Below are positions 44,660-53,597 of a stretch of DNA of 64,000 nt, one piece after another. Under the pieces are notes generated by a model. The model saw nothing but the letters and a program-made list of their open reading frames with translations. It was not told the DNA's origin and searched no databases. The first letter of the stretch is position 1; each line of letters opens with the position of its first letter. A program made the translations under genes and the position numbers. The DNA lies in the NCBI RefSeq assembly GCF_040371755.1, contig NZ_BAABWE010000003.1, positions 124,001 through 188,000 on the forward strand, given 5' to 3'. Source of the DNA: Bermanella sp040371755 (GTDB lineage Bacteria > Pseudomonadota > Gammaproteobacteria > Pseudomonadales > Oceanobacteraceae).

Positions 44660-46975
44660 TTACTCTAAATGTGCTGGAATCACCATTTGTATGGCAAACC
44701 CTTCCCCTGATACAGGAAAGAAGATCCGTCCTTTAAAAGCAATACACACTAAATTGTAAATCATATATAAACCTAAACCTATGTGACCATCATAACCCTT
44801 GTCAGTTGTGAAGAAAGGTTTGCACAGATTTTTTACCAGTTCTTTTTTAATACCGATCCCATTATCAACAAACAATATATTGATATTGTCTTGCTTATCT
44901 TTAGTCACTGAAATAGTGATAATAGGCGAGCTCTCTTTATCCGCTTGGCTATGGACTAACGCATTATCAATAAGCTGAATAATGATAGAGTTAATAGCCT
45001 GTTGATATGTATAAATGTTCAACTCAGGGTCACAATTAATATCCACACGCCAACCTGCCATTCTCCATCGTTGCGAATTCACAACGTTTTCTAATTCAGA
45101 TAATACCTCTACGTGGCTTAGTTTTAAGTTTTGGTGCCAGCTGGATACCTCTCTGAAACGTTTCACTACTCTCGTAATTCGTTTTTGATTACTCGATACT
45201 AAACCTAAGGAACTGCGCACTAAATCAAAATAGTTTTGATAATCGTCTTTACTGAGTTTTGATTGCTTTTCTAATTCGACTAAGTCATCTAGACCTTCAC
45301 GCATAAATGAGGTGGTAGCAACGTTAGAGCCCAAAGGAATACTGATTTCTTTTGCTATCCCTAAAGAGAATTGCTCCATGACTTTTAACCGTTCTTGATC
45401 CAGCTCAGCTTTTAACATATCCGCTTGTTTGCGTTCGGTAATATCTTGCACTGTGCCTTCATAGCCCATTTGTACATCCGAACTAATGTAATTTAAATTA
45501 ACGCTTATCCAGCGTAATTCTCCTTGTGCATTTTTTATAAGCAGCTCATTATCAATAGATGCTTGGCTTAATGTTGCTTTTCGCACCATACCTTGGAATT
45601 CTTCATATGGGGATTCTAAATACTCCCGAATATCAGTAAAGGTCGATAGCATCTCTCTTTGGTCTTCAAATCCAAAAACCTGTGAACAAGCTTTATTTAC
45701 ACTGGTTAAACGAAATTTATTATCACTTTGAAAATTACCAATCGGGCTGTTTTCGTATAAATTTTGAAAACGTTTTAATACCTGTAGATGATCGTCTTTA
45801 CTTTTAACAAGTGCTTTCTCGGCGGTTAACTTTTGATGATTAATTACTTGAATACGGTCAGCTAATGAAAAAGCAAATAGCAATACTTGCAATAAAGACC
45901 CAACTAACACAACGTAATTAATGAACCATGAGGTATCAAAAACCCCAAAACCTCTTAAGTTCACCATCAAAAAACCAAATAAGAATACCGCCCAAGCTAA
46001 AGTAAAGAAACGAGCTCCTTTATTGCCTCGATACCAAAGATATGAGCCTGAAAATATGCCATAAACGAGGACCATTGAGCCAAAGAATAAAATTATTGGT
46101 GATGTGAAACTGTATTCTAGGAAGAAGTTCCCAATCAATAAAACAATAGATATCGCTCTAAAGAGAATGCTGATTTTATACAGCCATTTACTACTGTTTT
46201 TTAATTCAAGAAAAGTCGATATAAACGTGAGAATGGCCACTTGATAAAGCAAATAAAAGGTATGGAAGATATAATTATTGATCTCAGGAAGGTTAGGCCA
46301 AAGCCAAGCAAAACCACGTCCATCAAAGGCTATTCTCAGTAAAATATAACTCGCCACTGACAGCACAAAATATAGGTAACTTTTTTCTCTTGTGACTAAA
46401 AAAACAAACAAGTGATAGATCGTCATGATTATGAGTACGGCATAAAATGCACTGAACACATTGTGCTCAATGAGCAAATGTTCAACAAATTTTTCCTTAT
46501 CCCACCACTTAATGGGCATTAACATGACGCCGCTGGATTGAAGGCGTCCAATAACAACTATCGACTCAGGTTTTTCGTTTTCGATCTCTAATAGAAAATA
46601 AGGTACTTTGTAGGGGCGGTTCCCATACGGTAAGGCGTCACCAGTGTGTAATTCTTGTGATAGTTCACCTTCGACATAAACATACAAGTCCACATAATCA
46701 ATAAGCTGAAACCCTAACTGTAATATCCACTCACCTTTACGAAACACTTTCAAGTTTTGCATAAACCATAGGGGTTTTTTGGTATAACCAAAATTTAATT
46801 CGCCATCTAGTTTTTCCCAACTGGCATCATCTCTTACCTCATCGACTGTATATTGCTTTCCTGTTGGCTCAAACCAGTAATACACAGAGGATGCATACAT
46901 CCCCTGATGACTGCTGGTTTCTGCCAGTACGATGTTTGTATATACAGCGCACAAAAGAATTAAAAGATGTTTCAA
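44660..46975 (-). CDS. 7TM-PAS sensor kinase-like protein lacking the phospho-acceptor His
   Basis: A 771-residue membrane sensor. A signal peptide and an extracellular 7TMR-DISMED2-type domain (about 25-170) are followed by seven transmembrane helices (175-385), a PAS domain (405-525, ending ITERKQ), and a histidine-kinase-like region. The H-box reads GIAKEISIPLG where active kinases have GVAHEIxxPLG, so the acceptor His is Lys542. The ATP-binding N, G1 and G2 boxes (DNALVHS, DNGIGI, GLGLY) are intact. The protein may bind ATP without autophosphorylation, or act on a partner kinase. No response regulator is adjacent. Confidence 0.8.
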   Translation of the reverse strand: MKHLLILLCAVYTNIVLAETSSHQGMYASSVYYWFEPTGKQYTVDEVRDDASWEKLDGELNFGYTKKPLWFMQNLKVFRKGEWILQLGFQLIDYVDLYVYVEGELSQELHTGDALPYGNRPYKVPYFLLEIENEKPESIVVIGRLQSSGVMLMPIKWWDKEKFVEHLLIEHNVFSAFYAVLIIMTIYHLFVFLVTREKSYLYFVLSVASYILLRIAFDGRGFAWLWPNLPEINNYIFHTFYLLYQVAILTFISTFLELKNSSKWLYKISILFRAISIVLLIGNFFLEYSFTSPIILFFGSMVLVYGIFSGSYLWYRGNKGARFFTLAWAVFLFGFLMVNLRGFGVFDTSWFINYVVLVGSLLQVLLFAFSLADRIQVINHQKLTAEKALVKSKDDHLQVLKRFQNLYENSPIGNFQSDNKFRLTSVNKACSQVFGFEDQREMLSTFTDIREYLESPYEEFQGMVRKATLSQASIDNELLIKNAQGELRWISVNLNYISSDVQMGYEGTVQDITERKQADMLKAELDQERLKVMEQFSLGIAKEISIPLGSNVATTSFMREGLDDLVELEKQSKLSKDDYQNYFDLVRSSLGLVSSNQKRITRVVKRFREVSSWHQNLKLSHVEVLSELENVVNSQRWRMAGWRVDINCDPELNIYTYQQAINSIIIQLIDNALVHSQADKESSPIITISVTKDKQDNINILFVDNGIGIKKELVKNLCKPFFTTDKGYDGHIGLGLYMIYNLVCIAFKGRIFFPVSGEGFAIQMVIPAHLE

Positions 46976-47306
46976 AATATGTTATCCAACTATCCCATCG
47001 TATAAGCTTAGCAGTATTGCAAAATCAAGCATCACCGATTGTCTTTACTAGACAGTATCAGCCAAATCTAGGCCTCATTCATGACCTATATCGTAACCTT
47101 TAATTAACTAATAGTAGCTATAAAGAGCAAGGGAGCCTCCTAGGTCGATTTGCTACCTAATTACTGTGTAATTCTCAGCAGTGATGGTTGAAATGTCCTT
47201 TGCCCACGACAACATGGCACGACTGATAAATGCTCCCTCTTCCTACGTACCTAAATGAGGGTTCTCTGCTAGTCTTTATGTATAAATCACAGACAGGGAT
47301 AATGTC
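46976..47306. other. Intergenic region, no gene seen
   Basis: Promoter region of two divergent genes. A short GC-containing AGGGAGCCTCCTAGG symmetry lies near 47130. No RNA gene, coding frame or strong hairpin was found. Confidence 0.4.
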
Positions 47307-47573
47307 ATGGCAAAACCCTCACCAGTGCGTGAAAATCGATTTAAAGCGAAATACGACACCTTAAACAGTAACACACGATCCCTGATAAAATTTTTAGCTA
47401 TAACTGCAACCCTTATACTGTTAGGTGTGTTATATCACTTCAACTCTAATCAGGACATAGATTCCACCGAGAAGTTTTTTGAACAACGCAAAAGTGTTCA
47501 AGAATTCCATCAATACCAAGAAGATGAAGAAGACGCGAAAAAGCGTGCTGAACGCAATATATTCTTGCAATAA
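47307..47573 (+). CDS. Small membrane protein of unknown function
   Basis: An 88-residue protein with a single hydrophobic segment (residues 27-43), a basic N-terminus and a highly charged C-terminal half (EDEEDAKKRAERN). The shape suggests an inner-membrane anchor with a soluble acidic or coiled-coil tail. It has its own terminator and no obvious partner. Confidence 0.6.
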   Translation: MAKPSPVRENRFKAKYDTLNSNTRSLIKFLAITATLILLGVLYHFNSNQDIDSTEKFFEQRKSVQEFHQYQEDEEDAKKRAERNIFLQ

Positions 47574-47594
47574 AAAAGGGGCTTTTGCCCCTTT
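47572..47594. terminator. Bidirectional terminator
   Basis: AAAGGGGC and GCCCCTTT arms with a TTTT loop; on the minus strand the A-run becomes six Ts, serving tesB. Confidence 0.75.
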
Positions 47595-47596
47595 AA

Positions 47597-48475
47597 TTAT
47601 TTATCTCGCTGCCTAATTAGACCTTCTTGGGCCACACTGACCATTAATTGCCCATCTTTATGGTATATATGGCCAAAGCTTAATCCCCTCCCGTTTGCCG
47701 CTACCGGACTTTTCATGCTGTATAACATCCAGTCATCAATGCGCGGTTTATGGTGAAACCAGATCACATGATCCAAACTGGCCATTTGCATACCTTTACT
47801 GTGATATGACACCCCATGTGGCTTTAATGCTGCCGCTAGTAAGCTGAAATCGGTACTGTATGCCAATAGCGAGTAATGCATGGCTAAGTCCTGAGAGCTC
47901 CAATCGTTAATTGATTTGAACCATATATTACTGTGTGGCTCGGTTTTTTCTGGTTTGAATACATTAATAGGATTAACAGGACGTGTATCTAACGGTTTTT
48001 CGTTGGTCAGTTTTTCTCGTAAGGACTCTGGAATCATCTCCGCGTATGAGCGTGCAATTTCCACCTGCGACATTAAACCCTCAGGTTCAGGCACATTGGG
48101 CATAGTATCTTGGTGTTCAAACCCTCCCTCAGGGGTATGGAAGCTGGTGTTTTGGGTGAGGATGATTTTGCCATCCTGAATAGCGTCAACTCGCATTGAG
48201 GCAAAACTACGCCCCTGCCTAAGAATTTCCACTTTATAATCTACATAGCTATTAATGTGTCCAGGCAACAGAAAATACGCATGCATAGAATGGGGTAAAT
48301 AACCATCTGGTGCCGCCTGAATAGCTGCGTTGAGTGATTGACCCAAAATTTGCCCACCAAACAAATTCTTGAGACCAATATCTTCACATTCACCACGATA
48401 CAAAAAGGTTTGCGGCCCTTTATGGAGAAACTTAACCGACAGCAAATCAATTAGTTGTTGTGTTACTTCATTCAT
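47597..48475 (-). CDS. tesB: Acyl-CoA thioesterase II
   Basis: A double-hotdog thioesterase (292 residues) that hydrolyses medium and long acyl-CoAs. GQILGQSLNAAIQAAP, the N-terminal hotdog helix, HAYFLLPGH, and the ASLDHVIWFH segment of the second hotdog carry the active-site Asp. A start at ATG 48475 has AGG 8 bases upstream, preferred to ATG 48481. It may recycle CoA during fatty-acid use, linking it to the beta-oxidation cluster, though it lies far from it. Confidence 0.9.
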   Translation of the reverse strand: MNEVTQQLIDLLSVKFLHKGPQTFLYRGECEDIGLKNLFGGQILGQSLNAAIQAAPDGYLPHSMHAYFLLPGHINSYVDYKVEILRQGRSFASMRVDAIQDGKIILTQNTSFHTPEGGFEHQDTMPNVPEPEGLMSQVEIARSYAEMIPESLREKLTNEKPLDTRPVNPINVFKPEKTEPHSNIWFKSINDWSSQDLAMHYSLLAYSTDFSLLAAALKPHGVSYHSKGMQMASLDHVIWFHHKPRIDDWMLYSMKSPVAANGRGLSFGHIYHKDGQLMVSVAQEGLIRQRDK

Positions 48476-48659
48476 TTTCATTACCTATCAATGCCACCTT
48501 TACATACTGGTAGCTTAGCTCAATATCACACAGGGTATTCAAACAAGTGTTTGAAAGCAAAGAAAAGTCATGAATTCATTGTCTATAGCTTAGAACATTG
48601 GTTGTCAGGCCGCTTTGCCCTATAATGCGCCCCTTTATGTTTATCCTAGGTAGCGGTGA

Positions 48660-49742
48660 ATGCACCAAGTCGTACCGGAACAATATTCCACTTTATTAGC
48701 CGAAAAACAGCAGCTCATTGAAGAACAATTCACTCAATTTAATGTGGGTGATATTCAAGTTTTTGAAAGTGAACCGCTGCACTTTCGCCAACGGGCAGAA
48801 TTTCGTATTTGGCACGAAGGTGATGAGTGCTTCCACGCTATGTTCGCACCGGGCACAAAGACGGACCCGATAAAAATTACTGACTTTCCTATTGCCAGTA
48901 AGGCGATTTGTGAATTAATGCCAAAACTGATTACAGCCATTAATGAACAAACCATTCTGAAACACAAACTATTTCAAGTGGAATACCTTAATACGCTTTC
49001 CGGTGAGATGTTGGTTACTCTGATATATCACAAGCAACTTGATGATCAATGGATAGAAGTGGCTACGGCGTTAAAGCAACAATTTAATATTCATGTAATA
49101 GGCCGTGCGCGCAAAATGCGTTTATTACTGGATCAAGAATACGTGATGGAAACCCTAAACGTAGATGATAACGCATTGCAATACCAACAAATTGAAGCCA
49201 GCTTTACCCAGCCTAACGCCAAAGTGAATGAGAAAATGCTGAGTTGGGCCAGAGCCTGCCATCAAGACGCTCACTCAGATTTATTAGAGCTGTATTGCGG
49301 GAATGGAAATTTTTCACTGGCACTGGCTGATCAATACCGTAGTGTGTTTGCCACTGAAATCAGTAAAACCTCTATCAATGCCGCAAACTATGCAAAACAA
49401 GCCAACGGTATTGATAACGTGACGTTTGCTCGTGTTAGTGCAGAAGAATTCACTGAGCATATGAACGGCACCCATCTACGTAAACGTTTAACTGGACTTG
49501 GCCTAGAAGACGCTAACTTTGAAACCGTTTTAGTTGATCCTCCAAGAGCCGGATTAGATAAAGACAGTTGCCAATTAATTAGCCAATATAAAAACATCAT
49601 TTATATAAGTTGCAACCCAGACACACTAGAGCTTAACTTGCAGCAATTAAGCGCAACTCACAAGGTGACGCGTTTTGCTATGTTTGACCAATTCCCATAC
49701 ACCCATCACATTGAATGCGGTGCATTTTTACAGGCCAAATAA
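48660..49742 (+). CDS. trmA: tRNA (uracil-5-)-methyltransferase TrmA
   Basis: Makes ribothymidine-54 in tRNA. The 360-residue protein has the SAM motif LLELYCGNGNFSLALA, the conserved DPPRAGLD segment, and the catalytic Cys in ISCNPDTL. A Glu general base near the C-terminus (HHIECGAF) is also present. The start at ATG 48660 gives MHQVVPEQYSTLLAEK, the TrmA N-terminus. Divergent from tesB. Confidence 0.95.
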   Translation: MHQVVPEQYSTLLAEKQQLIEEQFTQFNVGDIQVFESEPLHFRQRAEFRIWHEGDECFHAMFAPGTKTDPIKITDFPIASKAICELMPKLITAINEQTILKHKLFQVEYLNTLSGEMLVTLIYHKQLDDQWIEVATALKQQFNIHVIGRARKMRLLLDQEYVMETLNVDDNALQYQQIEASFTQPNAKVNEKMLSWARACHQDAHSDLLELYCGNGNFSLALADQYRSVFATEISKTSINAANYAKQANGIDNVTFARVSAEEFTEHMNGTHLRKRLTGLGLEDANFETVLVDPPRAGLDKDSCQLISQYKNIIYISCNPDTLELNLQQLSATHKVTRFAMFDQFPYTHHIECGAFLQAK

Positions 49743-49915
49743 ACATTTTAGTTAGCGGTAAACTGCTTAAATTTATAGGTATTTACCGCTCTATATTCTA
49801 CCTATTAACCTTTATAAAGCTTACCAATGCGGCATATTATGATTTAACGAGCAAACACTAAAGTTAAACCATGGTATTTTTCGGTTGTGATAAAACTGAT
49901 GACTAAAGGTGATTT

Positions 49916-50071
49916 ATGGGTTTAGGAATGAATGACAACAGCGTATTTGACAACTTGGACAACGCCAGTTTAAACACTGCTGATTTAAATTAGCTTAACC
50001 ACATAGTATTAACTGAAACCTATAACCACTCAGGTAATTTTGAAGACGATTCCATCAAGCTATTGTCGTGA
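49916..50071 (+). pseudogene. Small gene split by an in-frame amber codon
   Basis: ATG 49916 follows AAGGTG at 5 bases. The frame reads MGLGMNDNSVFDNLDNASLN then TADLN, a TAG at 49991-49993, then LNHIVLTETYNHSGNFEDDS and IKLLS before TGA at 50071. Both halves have protein-like composition in the same frame. A nonsense mutation, a sequencing error or suppression are all possible. The gene abuts the next, convergent one. Function unknown. Confidence 0.5.
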
Positions 50072-50260
50072 TTATTTTTTCTTTTTGTTTTTGCGCTTCT
50101 TTTTTAGGTAGTCTTTAACAGGTGTTGCTTTTGTGGGGAATGCTAATTCAAACCGTTTAGCCATTAGTGCTACTTTTTCTTCTTTAAGCTCATGAACTTT
50201 ATCTGCTTGAGCATCAGCAAAACTCACCACATTATTGTCTTGTTTGTTTTGTTTAGACAT
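50072..50260 (-). CDS. Small basic hypothetical protein
   Basis: A 62-residue protein from ATG 50260 (MSKQNKQDNNVVSFADAQAD), ending in a Lys/Arg-rich tail (KKKRKNKKKK). The acidic-then-basic layout suggests a nucleic acid or ribosome binder, but this is inference. A further upstream in-frame ATG at 50272 is possible. It lies 81 bases before hrpB, divergent. Confidence 0.55.
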   Translation of the reverse strand: MSKQNKQDNNVVSFADAQADKVHELKEEKVALMAKRFELAFPTKATPVKDYLKKKRKNKKKK

Positions 50261-50341
50261 AGCTACTCTCACTAAACAGATACGACATATACCTAATAAT
50301 ATACCCTTGAAATGTGCTTTGTTCCACGCATAATGCCCACC

Positions 50342-52840
50342 ATGACAGAATTACCTATACAAACCGTTTTACCCGAAGTGATTGCTAAGCTAGAGCAACA
50401 CAACCGCCTAGTGGTGCAAGCCCCTCCAGGAGCCGGTAAATCGACCCTTTTGCCTTTGGCCTTACTAGAAACGCTTAGCCAAAATAGCGGGCAAATTTGG
50501 TTATTAGAACCAAGACGTTTAGCGGCAGAACAAGTAGCTATGCGCCTTGCTCAAGGGCTTAACGAAGCCCTAGGCCAGAGCATTGGCCTAATGACAGGTG
50601 AACGTAAGGTTATGGGCGAAGACACTCGTTTAGTTGTCATGACAGAAGCCATCGTATCCCAGCGTTTAATCAAAGAAAACGACATCCCCCAATGTTCCAT
50701 GATACTGTTTGATGAATTTCATGAGCGCAACCTGCATACGGATTTAGGGCTCGCTCTTGCATTACAGTGCCAAGAATACCTGCGGGATGATCTGCAACTG
50801 CTTATCATGTCAGCCACCTTAGATGGTGATAGCCTAGGCAAGCAATTAAATTGCCCTGTGATAGAAAGCCAAGGACGCAGTTTTGATGTAGCCATTGAGT
50901 ATCACCCCCAAAACATCATCCAAGGGCAATATTTAGATCAAGCTGTAAAAAATGCTGTTCACACCGCATTATCAAAAAGTACTGGCGACATTTTAATATT
51001 TTTGCCTGGTATAAAAGAAATTCGTCAGTGCGAAAACACATTAAATACAATCTATGATTCACAAATACACCAGCAGACCCTGAAAGTTTTCCCCCTGCAC
51101 GGTCAACTAACGGCTAAACAACAGCAAAGCGTCATCAATGAACAACCCATTCAAAAAATCATTTTAACCACCGACATTGCCAAAACCAGTTTGACTCTTC
51201 CAAATGTCACCGTGGTGATTGATTCAGGGTTAGAACGTGTTAGTCAATTTAACTTACGCCAAGGTATGGATGAACTGGTCACCATCAAAGCCAGTAAAGC
51301 CAGTGCTATTCAACGGGCCGGACGGGCTGGGCGTGTACAAGCAGGTACATGTTATCGCTTATATAGCCAAGAAGAGTTTCAGCGCCGCCGTGACTTTAGT
51401 CCGCTGGCCATTGAACAAAGTGACCTTGCACCGTTTTGTTTGAGTTTGGCCGCATGGGGTAACTTAGACTTAAATGACTATACCTTTTTAACCCAGCCAG
51501 AAAGTAAGCAAATTGCACGCAGTACTCAACTATTAGAGCAACTGCAAATACTGCAATCGAATCAATTAACACCACACGGGCGCACATTAAGCCAAACGCC
51601 TCTTCACCCACGGCTTAGTCACATGATCATCAAAGCTAACCACATGCAGCTAGGCTACAGCGCTTGTGTGTTAGCAGCTGTATTAACCGAAGGTGACCCA
51701 CTTTATTACCAAGATACCAATAGTGATCTGCAAACCCGTATGCAGTTATTTGAACAAACTAAACTGCCCAACTTTTTTGAAGGGGCTAAGGTTAACGCAG
51801 CAAAAGCTCAGCGAATTATTCAACAGGTTAAACGACTTGTCCGCACATTAGATATCAAACAAGGCAGCTTACACAGCCACCAAACTGGCTTACTTCTGAT
51901 GCTGGCGTTTCCAGATCGCATTGCCCAGCAGCGAGGCAAAGGTTATCGCTTGCGCAGCGGCATGGGGTGTCAGTTATTTCATGGTGACAGTATTAAGCCA
52001 ACAGAATATTTAGCGGTAGCTGATATTTCACAATCTCAACAGCAAGGTCAGCACGCACAAAGCATTATTCGATTATGTTGCAATATTGAACGGACAGAGA
52101 TTGAAGGTGCTTTTGCAGAGCAAATAAAACAGGTTGAAACGTTACAGCTCAATGAAAAACAGCAACTACAGATCATCAGCCGCCAGCAACTGGGGGAACT
52201 TATATTAAGTGAAACCACTAAACCCGCCGACGCTTCGCAAAAAAATGCGTTTTACCTGCAAGAATTCAAACAACAAGGCCTTGAATTTTTGCCGCTAAAT
52301 GAAGATCACTTAGCAATACTGGCAAAGCTCGCGCTGGCTCACGAATACTTCCCTGACCACTTTCCCGATACATCAGAAACGGCACTTATCAAAGACCGCG
52401 ACAATTGGCTCGCCCCGTTTTTGGCTACCACCAACATCAAAAATTTAGATTACAAACAAGCATTCATGTCACGTTTAGACTGGCCTACGCAGCAAGCTCT
52501 AAACCAATGGTTCCCTGATGCTCTTACCCTACCCACCCAGCGTCAAGCAAAAATCGATTACAACGAAACACCGCCAGTGGTCAGAGCAAAATTGCAAGAA
52601 TGTTTTGGCATGAGCCAATCCCCCACCATTGCTCAAGGCAAATTAAAGTTGAATTTACACTTGCTCTCACCCGCCCAAAGGCCCTTAGCTATGACCCAAG
52701 ACTTAGCTTTTTTCTGGAAGGAAGCCTACCCTCAAGTACGCAAAGAAAACCGCGGCCGCTACGCCAAGCACCCATGGCCTGAAGATCCACTGACCGCAGT
52801 GGCTAGCGGGCAAACTAAAAAGCGCATGGAACAAAAATAG
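50342..52840 (+). CDS. hrpB: ATP-dependent RNA helicase HrpB
   Basis: DEAH-box helicase of 832 residues. Motif I APPGAGKST, II DEFHERNLHTD (DEFH variant, as in HrpB), III SATLDGD, and VI QRAGRAGR are all present, followed by the HrpB-specific C-terminal domain (WFPDALTLPTQRQAKIDYNE). MTELPIQTVLPEVIAKL aligns with the family start; upstream in-frame Met codons (50312, 50333) are less likely. RNA target unknown. Gammaproteobacterial HrpB is a housekeeping gene. Confidence 0.93.
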   Translation: MTELPIQTVLPEVIAKLEQHNRLVVQAPPGAGKSTLLPLALLETLSQNSGQIWLLEPRRLAAEQVAMRLAQGLNEALGQSIGLMTGERKVMGEDTRLVVMTEAIVSQRLIKENDIPQCSMILFDEFHERNLHTDLGLALALQCQEYLRDDLQLLIMSATLDGDSLGKQLNCPVIESQGRSFDVAIEYHPQNIIQGQYLDQAVKNAVHTALSKSTGDILIFLPGIKEIRQCENTLNTIYDSQIHQQTLKVFPLHGQLTAKQQQSVINEQPIQKIILTTDIAKTSLTLPNVTVVIDSGLERVSQFNLRQGMDELVTIKASKASAIQRAGRAGRVQAGTCYRLYSQEEFQRRRDFSPLAIEQSDLAPFCLSLAAWGNLDLNDYTFLTQPESKQIARSTQLLEQLQILQSNQLTPHGRTLSQTPLHPRLSHMIIKANHMQLGYSACVLAAVLTEGDPLYYQDTNSDLQTRMQLFEQTKLPNFFEGAKVNAAKAQRIIQQVKRLVRTLDIKQGSLHSHQTGLLLMLAFPDRIAQQRGKGYRLRSGMGCQLFHGDSIKPTEYLAVADISQSQQQGQHAQSIIRLCCNIERTEIEGAFAEQIKQVETLQLNEKQQLQIISRQQLGELILSETTKPADASQKNAFYLQEFKQQGLEFLPLNEDHLAILAKLALAHEYFPDHFPDTSETALIKDRDNWLAPFLATTNIKNLDYKQAFMSRLDWPTQQALNQWFPDALTLPTQRQAKIDYNETPPVVRAKLQECFGMSQSPTIAQGKLKLNLHLLSPAQRPLAMTQDLAFFWKEAYPQVRKENRGRYAKHPWPEDPLTAVASGQTKKRMEQK

Positions 52841-52939
52841 TCAGTAACAAGACACTACATTTTTTTGAATGCCTCGACCCAATAAGGGTCTAAACTTAAA
52901 CCTGTTACGTGAATTGAAACGGTTCAAAGGCAATTTAAA

Positions 52940-53395
52940 ATGAAGTATATAGGTATTCTGGCGACAGTAATCGTTGTTCTATCAATCGGTTATTTTTTAA
53001 CTGAGCCTAGTTTGAAAGATAATAATGCCATCGACGTGGCATTGCCTTCACATAGTCCGGCGGCAACTTCACCCACCCAAACAAACCCGCACAATCACAA
53101 TTCACCAAGTGTAAAAACGAATACACCTACAACTTCCACTCATACTAATATACATTCTGGGAAAACCGGCAACCCACATTTTGATCAGCTATCTCCTGAA
53201 ATGCAGCAGGCGCTTAAAGATCAGTTACTTTTAGAGAACCCAACAGAAACAATCGATGCGAAAGATGGCGCTATCATTATCCCCGCGAAGGGTCGATTTA
53301 CTCAAATGCCAGTGGCCGTTCAGATGCCGGATGGTACGATACAAATTCGAGAGTACTCCAATATCCCCAAACCCAAAATGCAATTAAACAAATAA
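52940..53395 (+). CDS. Membrane-anchored small partner protein of zincin module 1
   Basis: A 151-residue protein: an N-terminal anchor (residues 2-21), a low-complexity Pro/Thr/Asn/His linker (30-80), then a small C-terminal domain LSPEMQQALKDQLL...MPVAVQMPDGTIQIREYSNI. The same C-terminal pattern (SPExxQAxKxxLL, TxMPVA, DGxIxIxEY) recurs in the gene at 57615, and each precedes a zincin gene. The function is unknown. Because it is paired with secreted metalloproteases, a periplasmic chaperone, anchor or inhibitor role is plausible. Confidence 0.7.
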   Translation: MKYIGILATVIVVLSIGYFLTEPSLKDNNAIDVALPSHSPAATSPTQTNPHNHNSPSVKTNTPTTSTHTNIHSGKTGNPHFDQLSPEMQQALKDQLLLENPTETIDAKDGAIIIPAKGRFTQMPVAVQMPDGTIQIREYSNIPKPKMQLNK

Positions 53396-53597
53396 ATAGA
53401 ACATATGTTTTATGCCCTTAATATCCACTTGAAACTTTGAAAAAATTTTCAATAACTACAGGCTATTAAAAAAGAAATACGTTACAAATCGTTACCCAGC
53501 AAGCGCAATAAATTACGTCGAAACCTGCCATATGTCGTATGTTTAATTGAGTGTATTCAATTATTGATTAAACCCATTAACTGCGTTCGGGTATATT

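Noticed and set aside
53396..53597. Terminator between small gene and zincin of module 1
   Set aside because: No hairpin followed by a T-run was found; the two may share a transcript.
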